Below, in pieces: positions 17,853 to 25,669 of a DNA stretch of 64,000 bases. This DNA is from Bradyrhizobium erythrophlei. GTDB taxonomy: Bacteria > Pseudomonadota > Alphaproteobacteria > Rhizobiales > Xanthobacteraceae. A program made the translations under genes and the position numbers. Each line of letters starts with the position of its first letter. Position 1 is the stretch's first letter. The notes beneath the pieces were generated by a model, which was not told where the DNA came from, searched no databases, and saw nothing but the letters and a program-made list of their open reading frames with translations. The stretch lies in contig NZ_LT670817.1 of assembly GCF_900129425.1 (NCBI RefSeq), positions 7,153,501 to 7,217,500 on the forward strand, in the 5' to 3' direction.

Positions 17853-17866
17853 TTGATGCCGGTCAA
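17853..17866. promoter_or_regulatory. Exact CRP/FNR-type box upstream of universal stress gene
   Basis: TTGATGCCGGTCAA is an exact TTGA-N6-TCAA match, 68 bp before the USP ATG. The 317-bp gap 17786-18102 holds no other feature that could be supported. Confidence 0.7.
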
Positions 17867-18102
17867 CCCAGCGACCACCGATTGGTCGATGTGGCGGCGG
17901 CCGGCTCTTCGCGCTACACGTCCCCGGAACGAAATTGGGCCGCCGGGGTTTTATTTTGGGGTTGCGCCCTTACGTGCTTTCCATCCCCTGCGCGGCTGCT
18001 GCCGGGAAAGCGTGGCATTTTGCCTACTCGGTCCCTGGGCGTTATGTGCTGTGTACTTCCTCGTAACTGGTCACCGGATATTCAATTCGATCTAGGGAGC
18101 CC

Positions 18103-18315
18103 ATGCCACGCTACTATTTTCATTACCGGGACGGATCATCGATATTCGAGGATGTCGTCGGCGAGGTGTTTGCGGACGCTTCCTTGGCAATACAGCATGC
18201 CACGAAGATCGCTCGCGAATTGGTGCGAGGCGGCGAACCGACCAATGCCGCGATCGTCGTCGTCGAAGGCGGCCAGCATCTTTTCGAAGTTCCGCTAGGC
18301 GAACAGGGCGACTAG
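18103..18315 (+). CDS. DUF6894 small protein
   Basis: The 70-residue protein begins MPRYYFHYRDGSSIFEDVVG, the hallmark of the DUF6894 family, which is abundant in bradyrhizobia and of unknown function. The central helix (ASLAIQHATKIARELVRGG) and the final strand (EGGQHLFEVPL) are also typical. A GGGAG sequence precedes the ATG. The same domain forms the C-terminus of the protein at 21678-22415. Confidence 0.82.
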   Translation: MPRYYFHYRDGSSIFEDVVGEVFADASLAIQHATKIARELVRGGEPTNAAIVVVEGGQHLFEVPLGEQGD

Positions 18316-18391
18316 GACAGCCGCTTGATCCGCACCACCGGCATCGTCCGACGCGGCATTTCGTCGCCGGTGCGGTGACCGGACCCGCTGC

Positions 18392-18679
18392 TCAGTAGCA
18401 ATCCTCGACACGGTGAACGTGCCAACGCCATCCGTCCCAGAAGCGTTCGCGTCGGATGTAACATCGCGGCCCGAAATAGACGGGCTCGTAGGCATAAGCG
18501 TCATAGTAGGGCCCGGGGGCCGCGAGTGCTGCGCCAAGAATGGCCCCTGCCGCCAGGCCGCCGACGATTGGAGCGACGGGAAAGCCATGATGCCATCGGG
18601 CGTCCGCTGTCGTCGGGCTCGCAACCGCACCGATCGAAACTGTCGCGCCAAGCGCGAGTGTGGCCAAGGTTTTTTTCAT
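18392..18679 (-). CDS. Small exported protein with Gly-zipper-like segment
   Basis: The 95-residue product has a clear signal peptide (MKKTLATLALGATVSIGAVASP, cleavage probably after TADA). A Gly/Ala-rich hydrophobic stretch (PIVGGLAAGAILGAALAAPG) follows, then a Tyr-rich tail ending in RRERFWDGWRWHVHRVEDCY with two Cys that could pair. Such small proteins are common in the bradyrhizobial envelope. The ATG at 18679 has GGAG upstream; the frame is open to 18793. The function is unknown. Confidence 0.78.
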   Translation of the reverse strand: MKKTLATLALGATVSIGAVASPTTADARWHHGFPVAPIVGGLAAGAILGAALAAPGPYYDAYAYEPVYFGPRCYIRRERFWDGWRWHVHRVEDCY

Positions 18680-18857
18680 CACACAATCTCCACTTCTTCG
18701 CATCGAAAAAATTCGCACGTCCGGTATCTGACAAGTTTCGGACGTTCCACCCCACAGGCTTACGAATGTAAGAGCCCGGCACGCAGCAGGCATTGGCGTT
18801 CGTCAACGATTGGATTGTCGTTATCGAATGCGGTCGTCGATAAAAGCCATCCGGGAA

Positions 18858-18871
18858 TTGATTGCTATCAT
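18858..18871. promoter_or_regulatory. Near-match CRP/FNR-type box
   Basis: TTGATTGCTATCAT matches TTGA-N6-TCA and differs at the last base. It ends 84 bp before the ATG at 18955. Confidence 0.4.
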
Positions 18872-18954
18872 GGCCAGCTGCGCCTTGTTTTGCCTGTTAC
18901 CGGACTGGACCGGCCGTCGATTCCGATCGGTGGCGACTTCAAGAGGAGAGATCC

Positions 18955-19380
18955 ATGGCCGTGACGCTAAACCGCCGGGCATTCGAGCATGCCAAGGAGC
19001 TTATCAACGAAGGACGGATTGTATTGGACGAGCGAGATGCATGGAGCGAACACCGGCCGACTGCCGAGCAGGAAAATGAATTCATTCGCCTCCACGGCTT
19101 TGACGAATACGGCAGGTGGTATTTGGGACTCAATGACGAAAAACCCGAGCAGACCAAGGGACACTACGAATTTCCCTATGGGGATTTCAGCAAGATCCAT
19201 CGCTGTGGCGTGCTCTCGGCAGAAGGCCGCGCCGGCCAATACCAGCACTATGACATCGAAAACGCGGTCGCGCACCTGCATGGCATGCTGGATGCCCGGA
19301 AGGGCGCGCCGGCATCGAAGCGTACACGCGCGGCTTCTCCCGGAAAAACGGCGCGCGGGGCCCGACATTCGGCGCGGTGA
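18955..19380 (+). CDS. Conserved hypothetical soluble protein
   Basis: The 141-residue protein starts MAVTLNRRAFEHAKELINEG and contains WSEHRPTAEQENEFIRLHGFDEYGRWYLG and FPYGDFSKIHRCGVLSAEGRA, a combination familiar from unnamed proteobacterial proteins. The C-terminus is Arg/Lys-rich. A strong AAGAGGAGAG ribosome site fixes the start; the frame is open to 18862. No membrane segments are seen. The function is unknown; the upstream near-match box suggests it belongs to the same regulon. Confidence 0.75.
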   Translation: MAVTLNRRAFEHAKELINEGRIVLDERDAWSEHRPTAEQENEFIRLHGFDEYGRWYLGLNDEKPEQTKGHYEFPYGDFSKIHRCGVLSAEGRAGQYQHYDIENAVAHLHGMLDARKGAPASKRTRAASPGKTARGARHSAR

Positions 19381-19393
19381 CACGATCGTCGTT

Positions 19394-19594
19394 TCAGCGG
19401 TTCACCAACCAAAACACCAGGCTGAACAGCACACTCAGCAGAAGACACGTCATCAGCGGAAAATAAAATGTTACATTTTCGCGCTGGATCACGATGTCGC
19501 CGGGCAGCCGGCCCAACCCGATCTGGCTCAGATAGGGCCAAAGCAGGCCGGCCGCTAGAAGGACAAGGCCGAGCACGACCAGAAAGCGCGCCAT
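19394..19594 (-). CDS. DUF2905 small membrane protein
   Basis: The 66-residue protein has two hydrophobic segments (ARFLVVLGLVLLAAGLLWPYL and FPLMTCLLLSVLFSLVFWLV) separated by LGRLPGDIVIQRENVTFYFP, which is the DUF2905 signature. The ATG at 19594 has GAGAGG nine bases upstream; a TTG at 19603 lies too close to it. It follows the Bax-inhibitor-like gene on the same strand and may share its transcript. The function is unknown. Confidence 0.82.
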   Translation of the reverse strand: MARFLVVLGLVLLAAGLLWPYLSQIGLGRLPGDIVIQRENVTFYFPLMTCLLLSVLFSLVFWLVNR

Positions 19595-19621
19595 CGCGGT
19601 CAACCTCTCGGATCGCTTGCG

Positions 19622-20356
19622 TCAATTATCCCGGCGCTGGCCGAACAATTGCAGCAGCATCATGAAAAGATTGATGAAGTCGAGATAAAGCGCCAGCGCA
19701 CCCATCACCGCCTTCTTGTCTGCGATTTCAGCGCTGTCCGACTCGAGATACATCTCCTTGATACGCTGGGTGTCGTAGGCGGTAAGGCCGACAAATACCA
19801 GGACGCCGATGACGGAGATTGCGAACTGAAGCGCGCTCGAGCCGACAAAGATGTTAACCAGGGACGCGATCATGATACCGATCAGTCCCATCATAAGGAA
19901 CGAGCCGAAACCCGAAAGATCGGACTTCGTGGTGTATCCGTAGAGGCTCATCGCTCCGTAGGTCGCGGCGGTGATGAAGAACACACGCGCGATCGACGTC
20001 CCGGTGTACACCAGGAAAATACCTCCCAGCGACAGCCCCATCACAGCGGCATAGATCCAGAACAGCATCATCGCCGTTCCGGCGCTCATTCGCTGGATGC
20101 CGAAGCTTAAGGCCAGCACGAAGCCGAGCGGCGCCAGCATGACGATCCAGATCAGCGGCGTTCCAGCGATGGCCTGGTAAAAGCCAGAGGCTGCGGCGGC
20201 GTAGGCGACGATGCCGGTCACCGCAAGGCCGCCGGCCATGTAACTGTAGACGCGCTGCATGTAGGCGCGCAGGCCGGCATCGATCTGGGCGCCGACCCAC
20301 GGCGGCGTGGCCATTCCGTCGGGTGTTCGCCGGGGGTTATAATCGTAATAGCTCAT
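19622..20356 (-). CDS. Bax inhibitor-1/YccA family membrane protein
   Basis: The 244-residue inner-membrane protein has seven hydrophobic segments, starting AYMQRVYSYMAGGLAVTGIVAYAA. It shows the family segment FVGLTAYDTQRIKEMY near the C-terminus, where conserved Asp residues form a pH-sensitive latch in BsYetJ. BI-1 proteins are calcium-leak channels; YccA of E. coli binds and restrains the FtsH protease. Either role fits a protein-quality-control block. An AGGAGCAAC ribosome site precedes the ATG. It is upstream of DUF2905 and 106 bp after the small membrane gene. Confidence 0.93.
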   Translation of the reverse strand: MSYYDYNPRRTPDGMATPPWVGAQIDAGLRAYMQRVYSYMAGGLAVTGIVAYAAAASGFYQAIAGTPLIWIVMLAPLGFVLALSFGIQRMSAGTAMMLFWIYAAVMGLSLGGIFLVYTGTSIARVFFITAATYGAMSLYGYTTKSDLSGFGSFLMMGLIGIMIASLVNIFVGSSALQFAISVIGVLVFVGLTAYDTQRIKEMYLESDSAEIADKKAVMGALALYLDFINLFMMLLQLFGQRRDN

Positions 20357-20462
20357 GAGTTGCTCCTGTGCGGTTGGTTCGGCTTTCCTAGCGCAGAATC
20401 ATCAGTTGCATCGGTCCCATCGCGAGGCGCGCGCAAGCGACAAGTCGGCGGTCTCGCGTCTC

Positions 20463-20711
20463 TCAGGGAGCCCCGTGCCGGGTTTGTCTGTCGACAAGAA
20501 GCAAACCGATCACCAGCACAAGAAGCAGTATCGCAAGCCCGTAAGTACCGGGAAACACCACCCAGAAAATCAGAGCGCCCAGCACGGTCGCGGAAACAAC
20601 GAACCAGAGCAGCATCGCCGCCCCGACGCCAGCCATGACCAACAGGAACGGCAGCAGCAGTAACGTTACAGCCACCACCATAATTCCCAACAATAACTGC
20701 TCGAGGATCAC
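20463..20711 (-). CDS. Small two-span membrane protein
   Basis: The 82-residue product consists almost wholly of hydrophobic segments (LLLGIMVVAVTLLLLPFLLV, AAMLLWFVVSATVLGALIFW, GLAILLLVLVIGLLLVD) ending in a short basic tail. The GTG at 20711 is chosen for a GGAGG site seven bases upstream. An exact anaerobox lies 58 bp before it; the frame is open to 21116, but that part is the shadow of the next gene. The function is unknown. Confidence 0.7.
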   Translation of the reverse strand: MILEQLLLGIMVVAVTLLLLPFLLVMAGVGAAMLLWFVVSATVLGALIFWVVFPGTYGLAILLLVLVIGLLLVDRQTRHGAP

Positions 20712-20768
20712 TGCAGCCTCCGGATCGCGACCATCAACCGAGAATGAGGCGACCGGCTGATCGCGGCC

Positions 20769-20782
20769 TTGACGGACATCAA
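20769..20782. promoter_or_regulatory. Exact CRP/FNR-type box upstream of small membrane gene
   Basis: TTGACGGACATCAA is an exact TTGA-N6-TCAA match, 58 bp before the GTG at 20711. Confidence 0.68.
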
Positions 20783-20797
20783 ATTCCGACCGATCGG

Positions 20798-21421
20798 CTA
20801 ATGCGCATGCAGCGCGCGTTCGCTGCGAACCTGGTCGGCGGTATAGGGCACGGCGTTCGGATCGAATGATTGCCAGCCCGATTTCCTGTAGAGTTCGCTG
20901 CGCTCCTGCAGATCCACCGCCGACTGGTTCATGATCGGCACGATCCGCGGCAATTCGCTCTGCGGCACCCGTGCGGCGACCACGGTTCCGCCGCGGCGCA
21001 CGCCCTCGACAAGGACTTGCGCGTCTTCTTCGCTGATGCCGGCATTGGTCAGCGCCCCGAGCAGGCCGCCGGCGACGCCGCCGATCGCCATGCTGCCCAA
21101 CAGAGCCGCGAGCCATCCGGCGCCGACGACGGCGCCGACACCGGGAATTGCCAGCATGGTGACGAGGCTAGCCGCGGTCGCCGCGGTGGCGCCGATCGCA
21201 GCGCCGAGCGCCGCTCCCTCGACCTTGCCATCGGCTTTGCTGCTCGCGCCATAATCCCGCACGGGGACAACATTGGCGGTCTTGGTGGCACTGTACCAGG
21301 TGTCGGAATTGTTTGAAATCACGCTCTTCTCCGACGGTGGCAGGCCGGCAGCTTCGAGCATGACCACGACCCGATTGGCGTCGGTGTATGAATCGTAGAG
21401 ACGGCAGATGGTGATCAGCAT
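20798..21421 (-). CDS. General-stress-protein-like protein with Gly-rich membrane core
   Basis: The 207-residue product starts MLITICRLYDSYTDANRVVVMLEAAGL, the form of general stress protein 17M-like domains in which a short sensory strand is followed by a helix. The middle holds a long Gly/Ala-rich hydrophobic stretch (about residues 75-130) with glycine-zipper spacing, and then GISEEDAQVLVEGVRRGGTVVAARVP. The C-terminus repeats RxxSExYRKSGWQSFDPNA-like sequence common in similar proteins. The ATG at 21421 has AAAGGGA upstream. An exact anaerobox precedes it by 108 bp. The function is unknown. Confidence 0.8.
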   Translation of the reverse strand: MLITICRLYDSYTDANRVVVMLEAAGLPPSEKSVISNNSDTWYSATKTANVVPVRDYGASSKADGKVEGAALGAAIGATAATAASLVTMLAIPGVGAVVGAGWLAALLGSMAIGGVAGGLLGALTNAGISEEDAQVLVEGVRRGGTVVAARVPQSELPRIVPIMNQSAVDLQERSELYRKSGWQSFDPNAVPYTADQVRSERALHAH

Positions 21422-21528
21422 GACACGATCCCTTTGCGAGAAGGCCTCTGCAAGAAGCGGCAACCGCGGCCGGGCGACGGCTCCAACAGCGCTGGTGGTT
21501 TTTTCTCACCGCGGCCACTGACAGCGCC

Positions 21529-21542
21529 TTGACGAATATCAA
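21529..21542. promoter_or_regulatory. Exact CRP/FNR-type box upstream of general-stress-like gene
   Basis: TTGACGAATATCAA is an exact TTGA-N6-TCAA match, 108 bp before the ATG at 21421. Confidence 0.65.
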
Positions 21543-21595
21543 TGCAATGTCGCGGATTTCGCTCCGATGCGAACATTCAATTTCAGAAAAATTGC

Positions 21596-21609
21596 CTGAC
21601 CGGCGTCAA
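21596..21609. promoter_or_regulatory. Near-match CRP/FNR-type box facing the LuxR-like/DUF6894 gene
   Basis: CTGACCGGCGTCAA has one mismatch to TTGA-N6-TCAA and ends 69 bp before the ATG at 21678. With the exact box 54 bp away it makes a divergent promoter with two sites. Confidence 0.45.
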
Positions 21610-21677
21610 CTCCAGGCTTCTTAAAGGGTCCTAAGTTGGTTAAATTCCGACAACCGAGTTTAGGGGCCCGATTTGTC

Positions 21678-22415
21678 ATGTCCTCTCTTGTTGCAAGGCT
21701 TCACGATGCCGCGGTCACGCCGGAGGCGTGGCCCGACGCGCTGACGGACGCAGCGGGCGTCGCGGGCGTCGCGGGCGCAGCATTGATCATTTTCAACAAG
21801 AGCACAGGCAAGGTGGATGAGGCGCGTTCTGCGGCCTTAGCGCTGGATTCAAGTCCGATTACGTCCGGCACTACGCTGCCCTGGACCCGTATTCGCCATT
21901 GCTCGATGGAAGCTGGAAAAAGCTCTCCGAGTGTCTTCCGGACCGGCTGTTACGAAGCAGCGAATGGTACAACGATTTTCATATTGACGTGCGGCGTTCG
22001 CGATATTCTGGGGACACGGCTTGTCGATACGTCCGGTCATTGCGTTATCTTCGGTATTCACCAGCAGATCGGGCGCAGCTTCTCCGAAAGCGTCGATTCG
22101 GTCGTAAATCTCGCGGGCATCCCGTTGAAGCAGGCCGCTTGGCGCCATATCGAGCGTCTCTCTTCGCCGAGATCCGCTATATTCGACCTATCTCAAACAG
22201 AGGTCTCGGCTGGAAGCCGGTTTTATTTCCACGTTGACAACGGCAGCCGGTATCCGGACGAAACGGGATCGGTTTTTTCGACGGCCGATGACGCCATGGC
22301 GCATGCCATTGTTGTTGCCCGCGAACTCGCGCAAGATGGCAGCTGGCACGGATCATCCATTCTCGTTACGGACGACCGGGGACACGAGATTGTCCATGTG
22401 CGAATAGGCCGGTAG
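21678..22415 (+). CDS. LuxR-like N-terminal domain fused to DUF6894, with a shifted middle segment
   Basis: The 245-residue product has three parts. Residues 1-55 (MSSLVARLHDAAVTPEAW...) look like the start of a LuxR-family sensor domain. The last 65 residues (RFYFHVDNGSRYPDETGSVF...) are a DUF6894 domain. Between them, bases about 21845-21985 read poorly in the main frame, whereas the +2 frame reads GFKSDYVRHYAALDPYSPLL and ...RSSEWYNDF, typical of this sensor domain; the main frame resumes with TCGVRDILGTRLVDTSGH. Two compensating indels are the simplest explanation. The HTH expected after a LuxR sensor domain is missing. The ATG at 21678 has AGGGG upstream. It may be a degenerate gene. Confidence 0.6.
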   Translation: MSSLVARLHDAAVTPEAWPDALTDAAGVAGVAGAALIIFNKSTGKVDEARSAALALDSSPITSGTTLPWTRIRHCSMEAGKSSPSVFRTGCYEAANGTTIFILTCGVRDILGTRLVDTSGHCVIFGIHQQIGRSFSESVDSVVNLAGIPLKQAAWRHIERLSSPRSAIFDLSQTEVSAGSRFYFHVDNGSRYPDETGSVFSTADDAMAHAIVVARELAQDGSWHGSSILVTDDRGHEIVHVRIGR

Positions 22416-22452
22416 GATCGCTCGAGCATTCCTTCGCGACAAAATAGATCGC

Positions 22453-23142
22453 CTATTCCGGCAACCCGCGCGAGGCGCCGGAAAGCCGCTGACGAACAGC
22501 GTCGTTGGCCTTAAGATCGGCTGGCGGCAACCCCGCCAGCACGGCCAGCCGGATCGCTTCGGCAAGAGAGTGGGTCCCGAGTCGCGCCAGCATACGGGCG
22601 CGGTGCACCTCGACCGTCCGCGCGCTGATGCCGAGATCGTAGGCGATCTGTTTGGTCGAACGGCCGGCGACCAGCCCATCGAGCACTTGGCGTTCGCGCG
22701 GGCTTAACTTCGCCATCAGCTTGGCGGCGACCACGCTTTCCCGATCACGGGTCGGACCCCCATCCAGCGCCAATGCAGCGTTGATGGCATCGAGAAGCGC
22801 TTCGTCGTTGAAAGGCTTCTCGATGAAATCGACCGCACCGCTTTTCATCGCCTGCACCGCGGTCTCCACATCTCCCCATGCAGTCATCACGATCACCGGC
22901 ATGTTGAACCCAAGGGAGTTGAGCCGCTCCTGCAGCTCCAGTCCGTCCATTTCCGGCATTATGATATCAAGGAGAAGGCATCCGTCGCTGAGGTCCGGCG
23001 CGGCATCGAGAAATGCGAACGCAGTCTGATACGATACCGCCGTCAATCCCGCCGCGCGGAAAGTACGTTCGAGTGAGCCGAGCAATGCCGCATCGTCGTC
23101 CACAATGTAGACAATGCGAACCGGTGAACCTTTTGATTGCAT
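22453..23142 (-). CDS. FixJ-like response regulator (receiver plus LuxR-type HTH)
   Basis: The 229-residue regulator has an N-terminal receiver with acidic VDDDAALL, phosphoacceptor Asp in LLLDIIMPEMDG, Thr in VMTAWG and Lys in IEKPF. The HTH is LSPRERQVLDGL...ISARTVEVHRARMLARL, very close in style to the FixJ-like protein at 5808-6440. The ATG at 23142 has GGGGAG upstream; the frame is open to 23196. It is downstream of the ethylene-receptor-like kinase and the single-domain regulator and is the likely DNA-binding output of that system. Confidence 0.9.
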   Translation of the reverse strand: MQSKGSPVRIVYIVDDDAALLGSLERTFRAAGLTAVSYQTAFAFLDAAPDLSDGCLLLDIIMPEMDGLELQERLNSLGFNMPVIVMTAWGDVETAVQAMKSGAVDFIEKPFNDEALLDAINAALALDGGPTRDRESVVAAKLMAKLSPRERQVLDGLVAGRSTKQIAYDLGISARTVEVHRARMLARLGTHSLAEAIRLAVLAGLPPADLKANDAVRQRLSGASRGLPE

Positions 23143-23247
23143 CGTTCTCCCCGTTTTTGGCGACGGTGGCGCGTGCAAAGCGCCGGGTCGCACCACCGGC
23201 GTAGGCCGCTTTGCTCCCCGCGCTTCGCTACGTCAAACGAGCTGGAC

Positions 23248-23652
23248 TTACCGCCGCGCAGACTGCGGAACATCTGCTCCGGCATTCTCCAGCACCGAGT
23301 GAATACAATTAAGCAGTTCGTCGTCGCTAAATGGCTTGGCGAGGTAACCCGCCGCCCCAGCATTCATCGCCTGGGCGCGCGCGCCGTCATCGGTGAAAGC
23401 GGTAATGAAGATGATCGGGACCACGGAGCCCGACGCGACCAACCGTTTCTGCAACTCAAGGCCGTTCATGCCCGGCATATGGATATCCAGGATAAGGCAC
23501 GAAGTCTTGGCCAGGCGATCGGAGCCGAGAAATTCTTCCGCCGAGGCAAAGGTTTCCACGGCGAAGCCATACGATTTCATCAGGCGTCGGACCGCTTTCC
23601 TTATCGAATCGTCGTCGTCGACGATCATGACGATGGTTTGATTGCCGGTCAT
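23248..23652 (-). CDS. Single-domain response regulator
   Basis: The 134-residue product is a stand-alone receiver: MIVDDDDSIRKAV, phosphoacceptor Asp in LILDIHMPGMNG, Thr in FITAFTD and Lys in LAKPF. No output domain follows, so it may relay phosphate, compete for the kinase, or act by protein contact. Its ATG overlaps the TGA of the kinase gene (ATGA), which points to translational coupling and a cognate relationship. The FixJ-like gene follows about 105 bp downstream. Confidence 0.92.
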   Translation of the reverse strand: MTGNQTIVMIVDDDDSIRKAVRRLMKSYGFAVETFASAEEFLGSDRLAKTSCLILDIHMPGMNGLELQKRLVASGSVVPIIFITAFTDDGARAQAMNAGAAGYLAKPFSDDELLNCIHSVLENAGADVPQSARR

Positions 23653-25352
23653 GGGCTAACTCCTGCGGCCAAAGGCAAGGTGAAGCCGAACACGGCGCCA
23701 AAGGGAGATCCGGATTCCGCCCACAAGCGGCCATGATGAGCTTCAATGATGGTGTTACTGATTGCCAGCCCCATTCCCATGCCCTCGGGCTTCGTGGTGA
23801 AGAAGCTTTCGAAGATGTGGTCCCGGTTTGCGGGGTCAAGACCACGACCGGAATCCGCCACGTTGACGACGATGCTGCCTTGATCGTTGAGTTGAGAGCG
23901 GACCGTCAAGATACGTGGGCGGTCAGTGACCGCACGCATCGCGTCGATGCCATTCATGACTAGGTTGAGAACGACCTGCTGCAACTGGACCCGGTCAGCC
24001 ATGATGGTCGGAAGCTTTGAACGCAGGTCGGCTTGGACGGCGACGCGATGTCGCTGCAGCTCGTCACGGGTAAGCGCCAGCACTTCCGCGATCGCGCGGT
24101 TGACATCCACCTGCCCTCGTTCCGGCGCGGTGTTCTTTGACATCGCGCGGATACGTTTGAGCACTTCGCTGGCGCGCCTGCCGTCGCGGACGATTTCGCC
24201 CACCGCGTCCTTGACCTCGTCCAGATCGGGCGGCGAGAAGCCGAGAAAGCGCTCACACGCTTGGCCATTGGTGATGATCGCCGCAAGTGGCTGATTGACC
24301 TCATGGGCGATCGATGCCGAGAGTTCGCCCATGACGGTTAGTCGCGTGGCACGCGACAGGGCATCCCGGGCGTCGTGCCAGGCAACCTCGGCGCGCTTGC
24401 GCTCCGTGATGTCCTCGATGATGGCGGGTATGCCCTGGAGCGAGCTGCTCGAATCGAGGGCCCGCGCGGCGCTGACGCGCACCCAGATTACTTTGTTATC
24501 CTTGCGGCGATACCGCGTTTCCGTGGGCAAGTCCTGGCGCTTGCCGTTTTGCATATCCTCGATCAGCTTTTGGGCGGCCTCGCGGTCGTCTTGATGCGTA
24601 ATGTCCAGCGGGCCGAGCGACTGCAGTTCCTCGCCGCTGTAGCCGACCATCTTCTGAAGCGCCTCGTTTGTTGCCGCGAAATGATGCTGCTGATCAAGGA
24701 CCGCGATGCCGACCGCGGATGCTTCGAACATGCTGCGCCAACGCTCTTCGCTGGCACGGAGTGTGGCTTCGGTATTCCGCCGCCGAACGACTTCGTCTTG
24801 AAGGTCCGCAGTGCGGGCGGCGACACGCTGCTCAAGTTCCGCATTTACCTCACGCAGTGCGGCTTCAGCGCGCTGCCGCTGACCGATCTCTCCGCCAAGA
24901 AGCTGGTTTGCCTGCTCAAGCTGCGCCGTGCTCGGAAGCGCCAGCGCCAGCGGCATCACCTTCCAGATCGCGACCCCGGTGCCGATCGAGAGCAGCGCCG
25001 TGATCGCTTTGATGCCGCCCTCGACCCGATAGTCTGGATACCACAGGGTCCAGACGCTCATCGCGTGCGTCGTGCCGCAGGCAAGGATGAAGAGACCCGT
25101 CAGTACGAAAATGCTGGAGAATGCGAAATCGGTGCGCTTCAATACGAAATAAATCAGGGCGATCGGAATCGAATAATAGGCAAGCGCGATCGACGAATCC
25201 GCGGCCACATGGAGCGCGATCAGTTCCGGTTGCCAGAGAAAGCACATGCCGTGCGGCATGTAATCCTGCGGCGACATCAACCATGAAAGAAACGATGTCA
25301 TGCTATGGCTTGCCTCAATGTCTGGAGAGCCGTGCAACATGGGCGTCGGCAT
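23649..25352 (-). CDS. Membrane histidine kinase with ethylene-receptor (ETR1)-like sensor domain
   Basis: The 567-residue kinase has three N-terminal membrane segments (about residues 40-130), a coiled coil, a PAS domain (about 205-325), an H-box SIAHEVNQPL with His350 and a HATPase domain (NLVMNGIDAM, DSGRGL, GMGMGLAIS). The membrane part aligns without gaps to the ethylene-binding domain of plant ETR1: Asp52, Tyr59, Ile62, Pro63, Ile89, Cys92 and His96 match ETR1 D25, Y32, I35, P36, I62, C65 and H69, the residues known to matter for ethylene binding; the Cys and His hold copper. Ethylene sensing is therefore plausible but inferred. A GGGAG ribosome site precedes the ATG. Two response-regulator genes follow. 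Confidence 0.9.
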   Translation of the reverse strand: MPTPMLHGSPDIEASHSMTSFLSWLMSPQDYMPHGMCFLWQPELIALHVAADSSIALAYYSIPIALIYFVLKRTDFAFSSIFVLTGLFILACGTTHAMSVWTLWYPDYRVEGGIKAITALLSIGTGVAIWKVMPLALALPSTAQLEQANQLLGGEIGQRQRAEAALREVNAELEQRVAARTADLQDEVVRRRNTEATLRASEERWRSMFEASAVGIAVLDQQHHFAATNEALQKMVGYSGEELQSLGPLDITHQDDREAAQKLIEDMQNGKRQDLPTETRYRRKDNKVIWVRVSAARALDSSSSLQGIPAIIEDITERKRAEVAWHDARDALSRATRLTVMGELSASIAHEVNQPLAAIITNGQACERFLGFSPPDLDEVKDAVGEIVRDGRRASEVLKRIRAMSKNTAPERGQVDVNRAIAEVLALTRDELQRHRVAVQADLRSKLPTIMADRVQLQQVVLNLVMNGIDAMRAVTDRPRILTVRSQLNDQGSIVVNVADSGRGLDPANRDHIFESFFTTKPEGMGMGLAISNTIIEAHHGRLWAESGSPFGAVFGFTLPLAAGVSP

Positions 25353-25550
25353 GAGCTTACTCCCGAGTCTTGCGAGGGATTAACATTCGATCTATTCCGC
25401 GCGAGTGCTAGTCGCGGACGAACTCGCAACTGCGAAGTATTCATGCACCAGAGCGCCCTGGGTTCTCGGCACGCACTTAAGCGCTATCACATCGGCTCCG
25501 ACGTCCACGGTCCCTTTGGACGAGTCTGACGGCATCCGCGACAAATTCGA

Positions 25551-25568
25551 TTACGTATAATTACGTAA
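25551..25568. promoter_or_regulatory. TTACGTA direct-repeat site between kinase and TMEM175-like gene
   Basis: TTACGTATAATTACGTAA contains two TTACGTA units exactly 10 bp apart, the same layout as the site at 7268-7285. It lies about 200 bp upstream of the kinase start on one side and 102 bp upstream of the TMEM175-like ATG on the other. A FixJ-type regulator is a reasonable binder. The 317-bp gap 25353-25669 holds no gene. Confidence 0.5.
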
Positions 25569-25620
25569 CGGCGCATGAGCCGGGCGACCAACCGGTCCGG
25601 GACGGCTCTCCTGGTCTGAA

Positions 25621-25634
25621 TTGACGCCCGTCAT
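25621..25634. promoter_or_regulatory. Near-match CRP/FNR-type box upstream of TMEM175-like gene
   Basis: TTGACGCCCGTCAT differs from TTGA-N6-TCAA at the last base. At 36 bp before the ATG it is closer than the other boxes. Confidence 0.3.
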
Positions 25635-25669
25635 GGCAGTCAAGCGGATTTGCCCTGCCTGTAGATCCG

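Noticed and set aside
20712..21116. Upstream extension of the small membrane protein
   Set aside because: It is the shifted reading of the general-stress-like gene; a GTG with GGAGG fits better.
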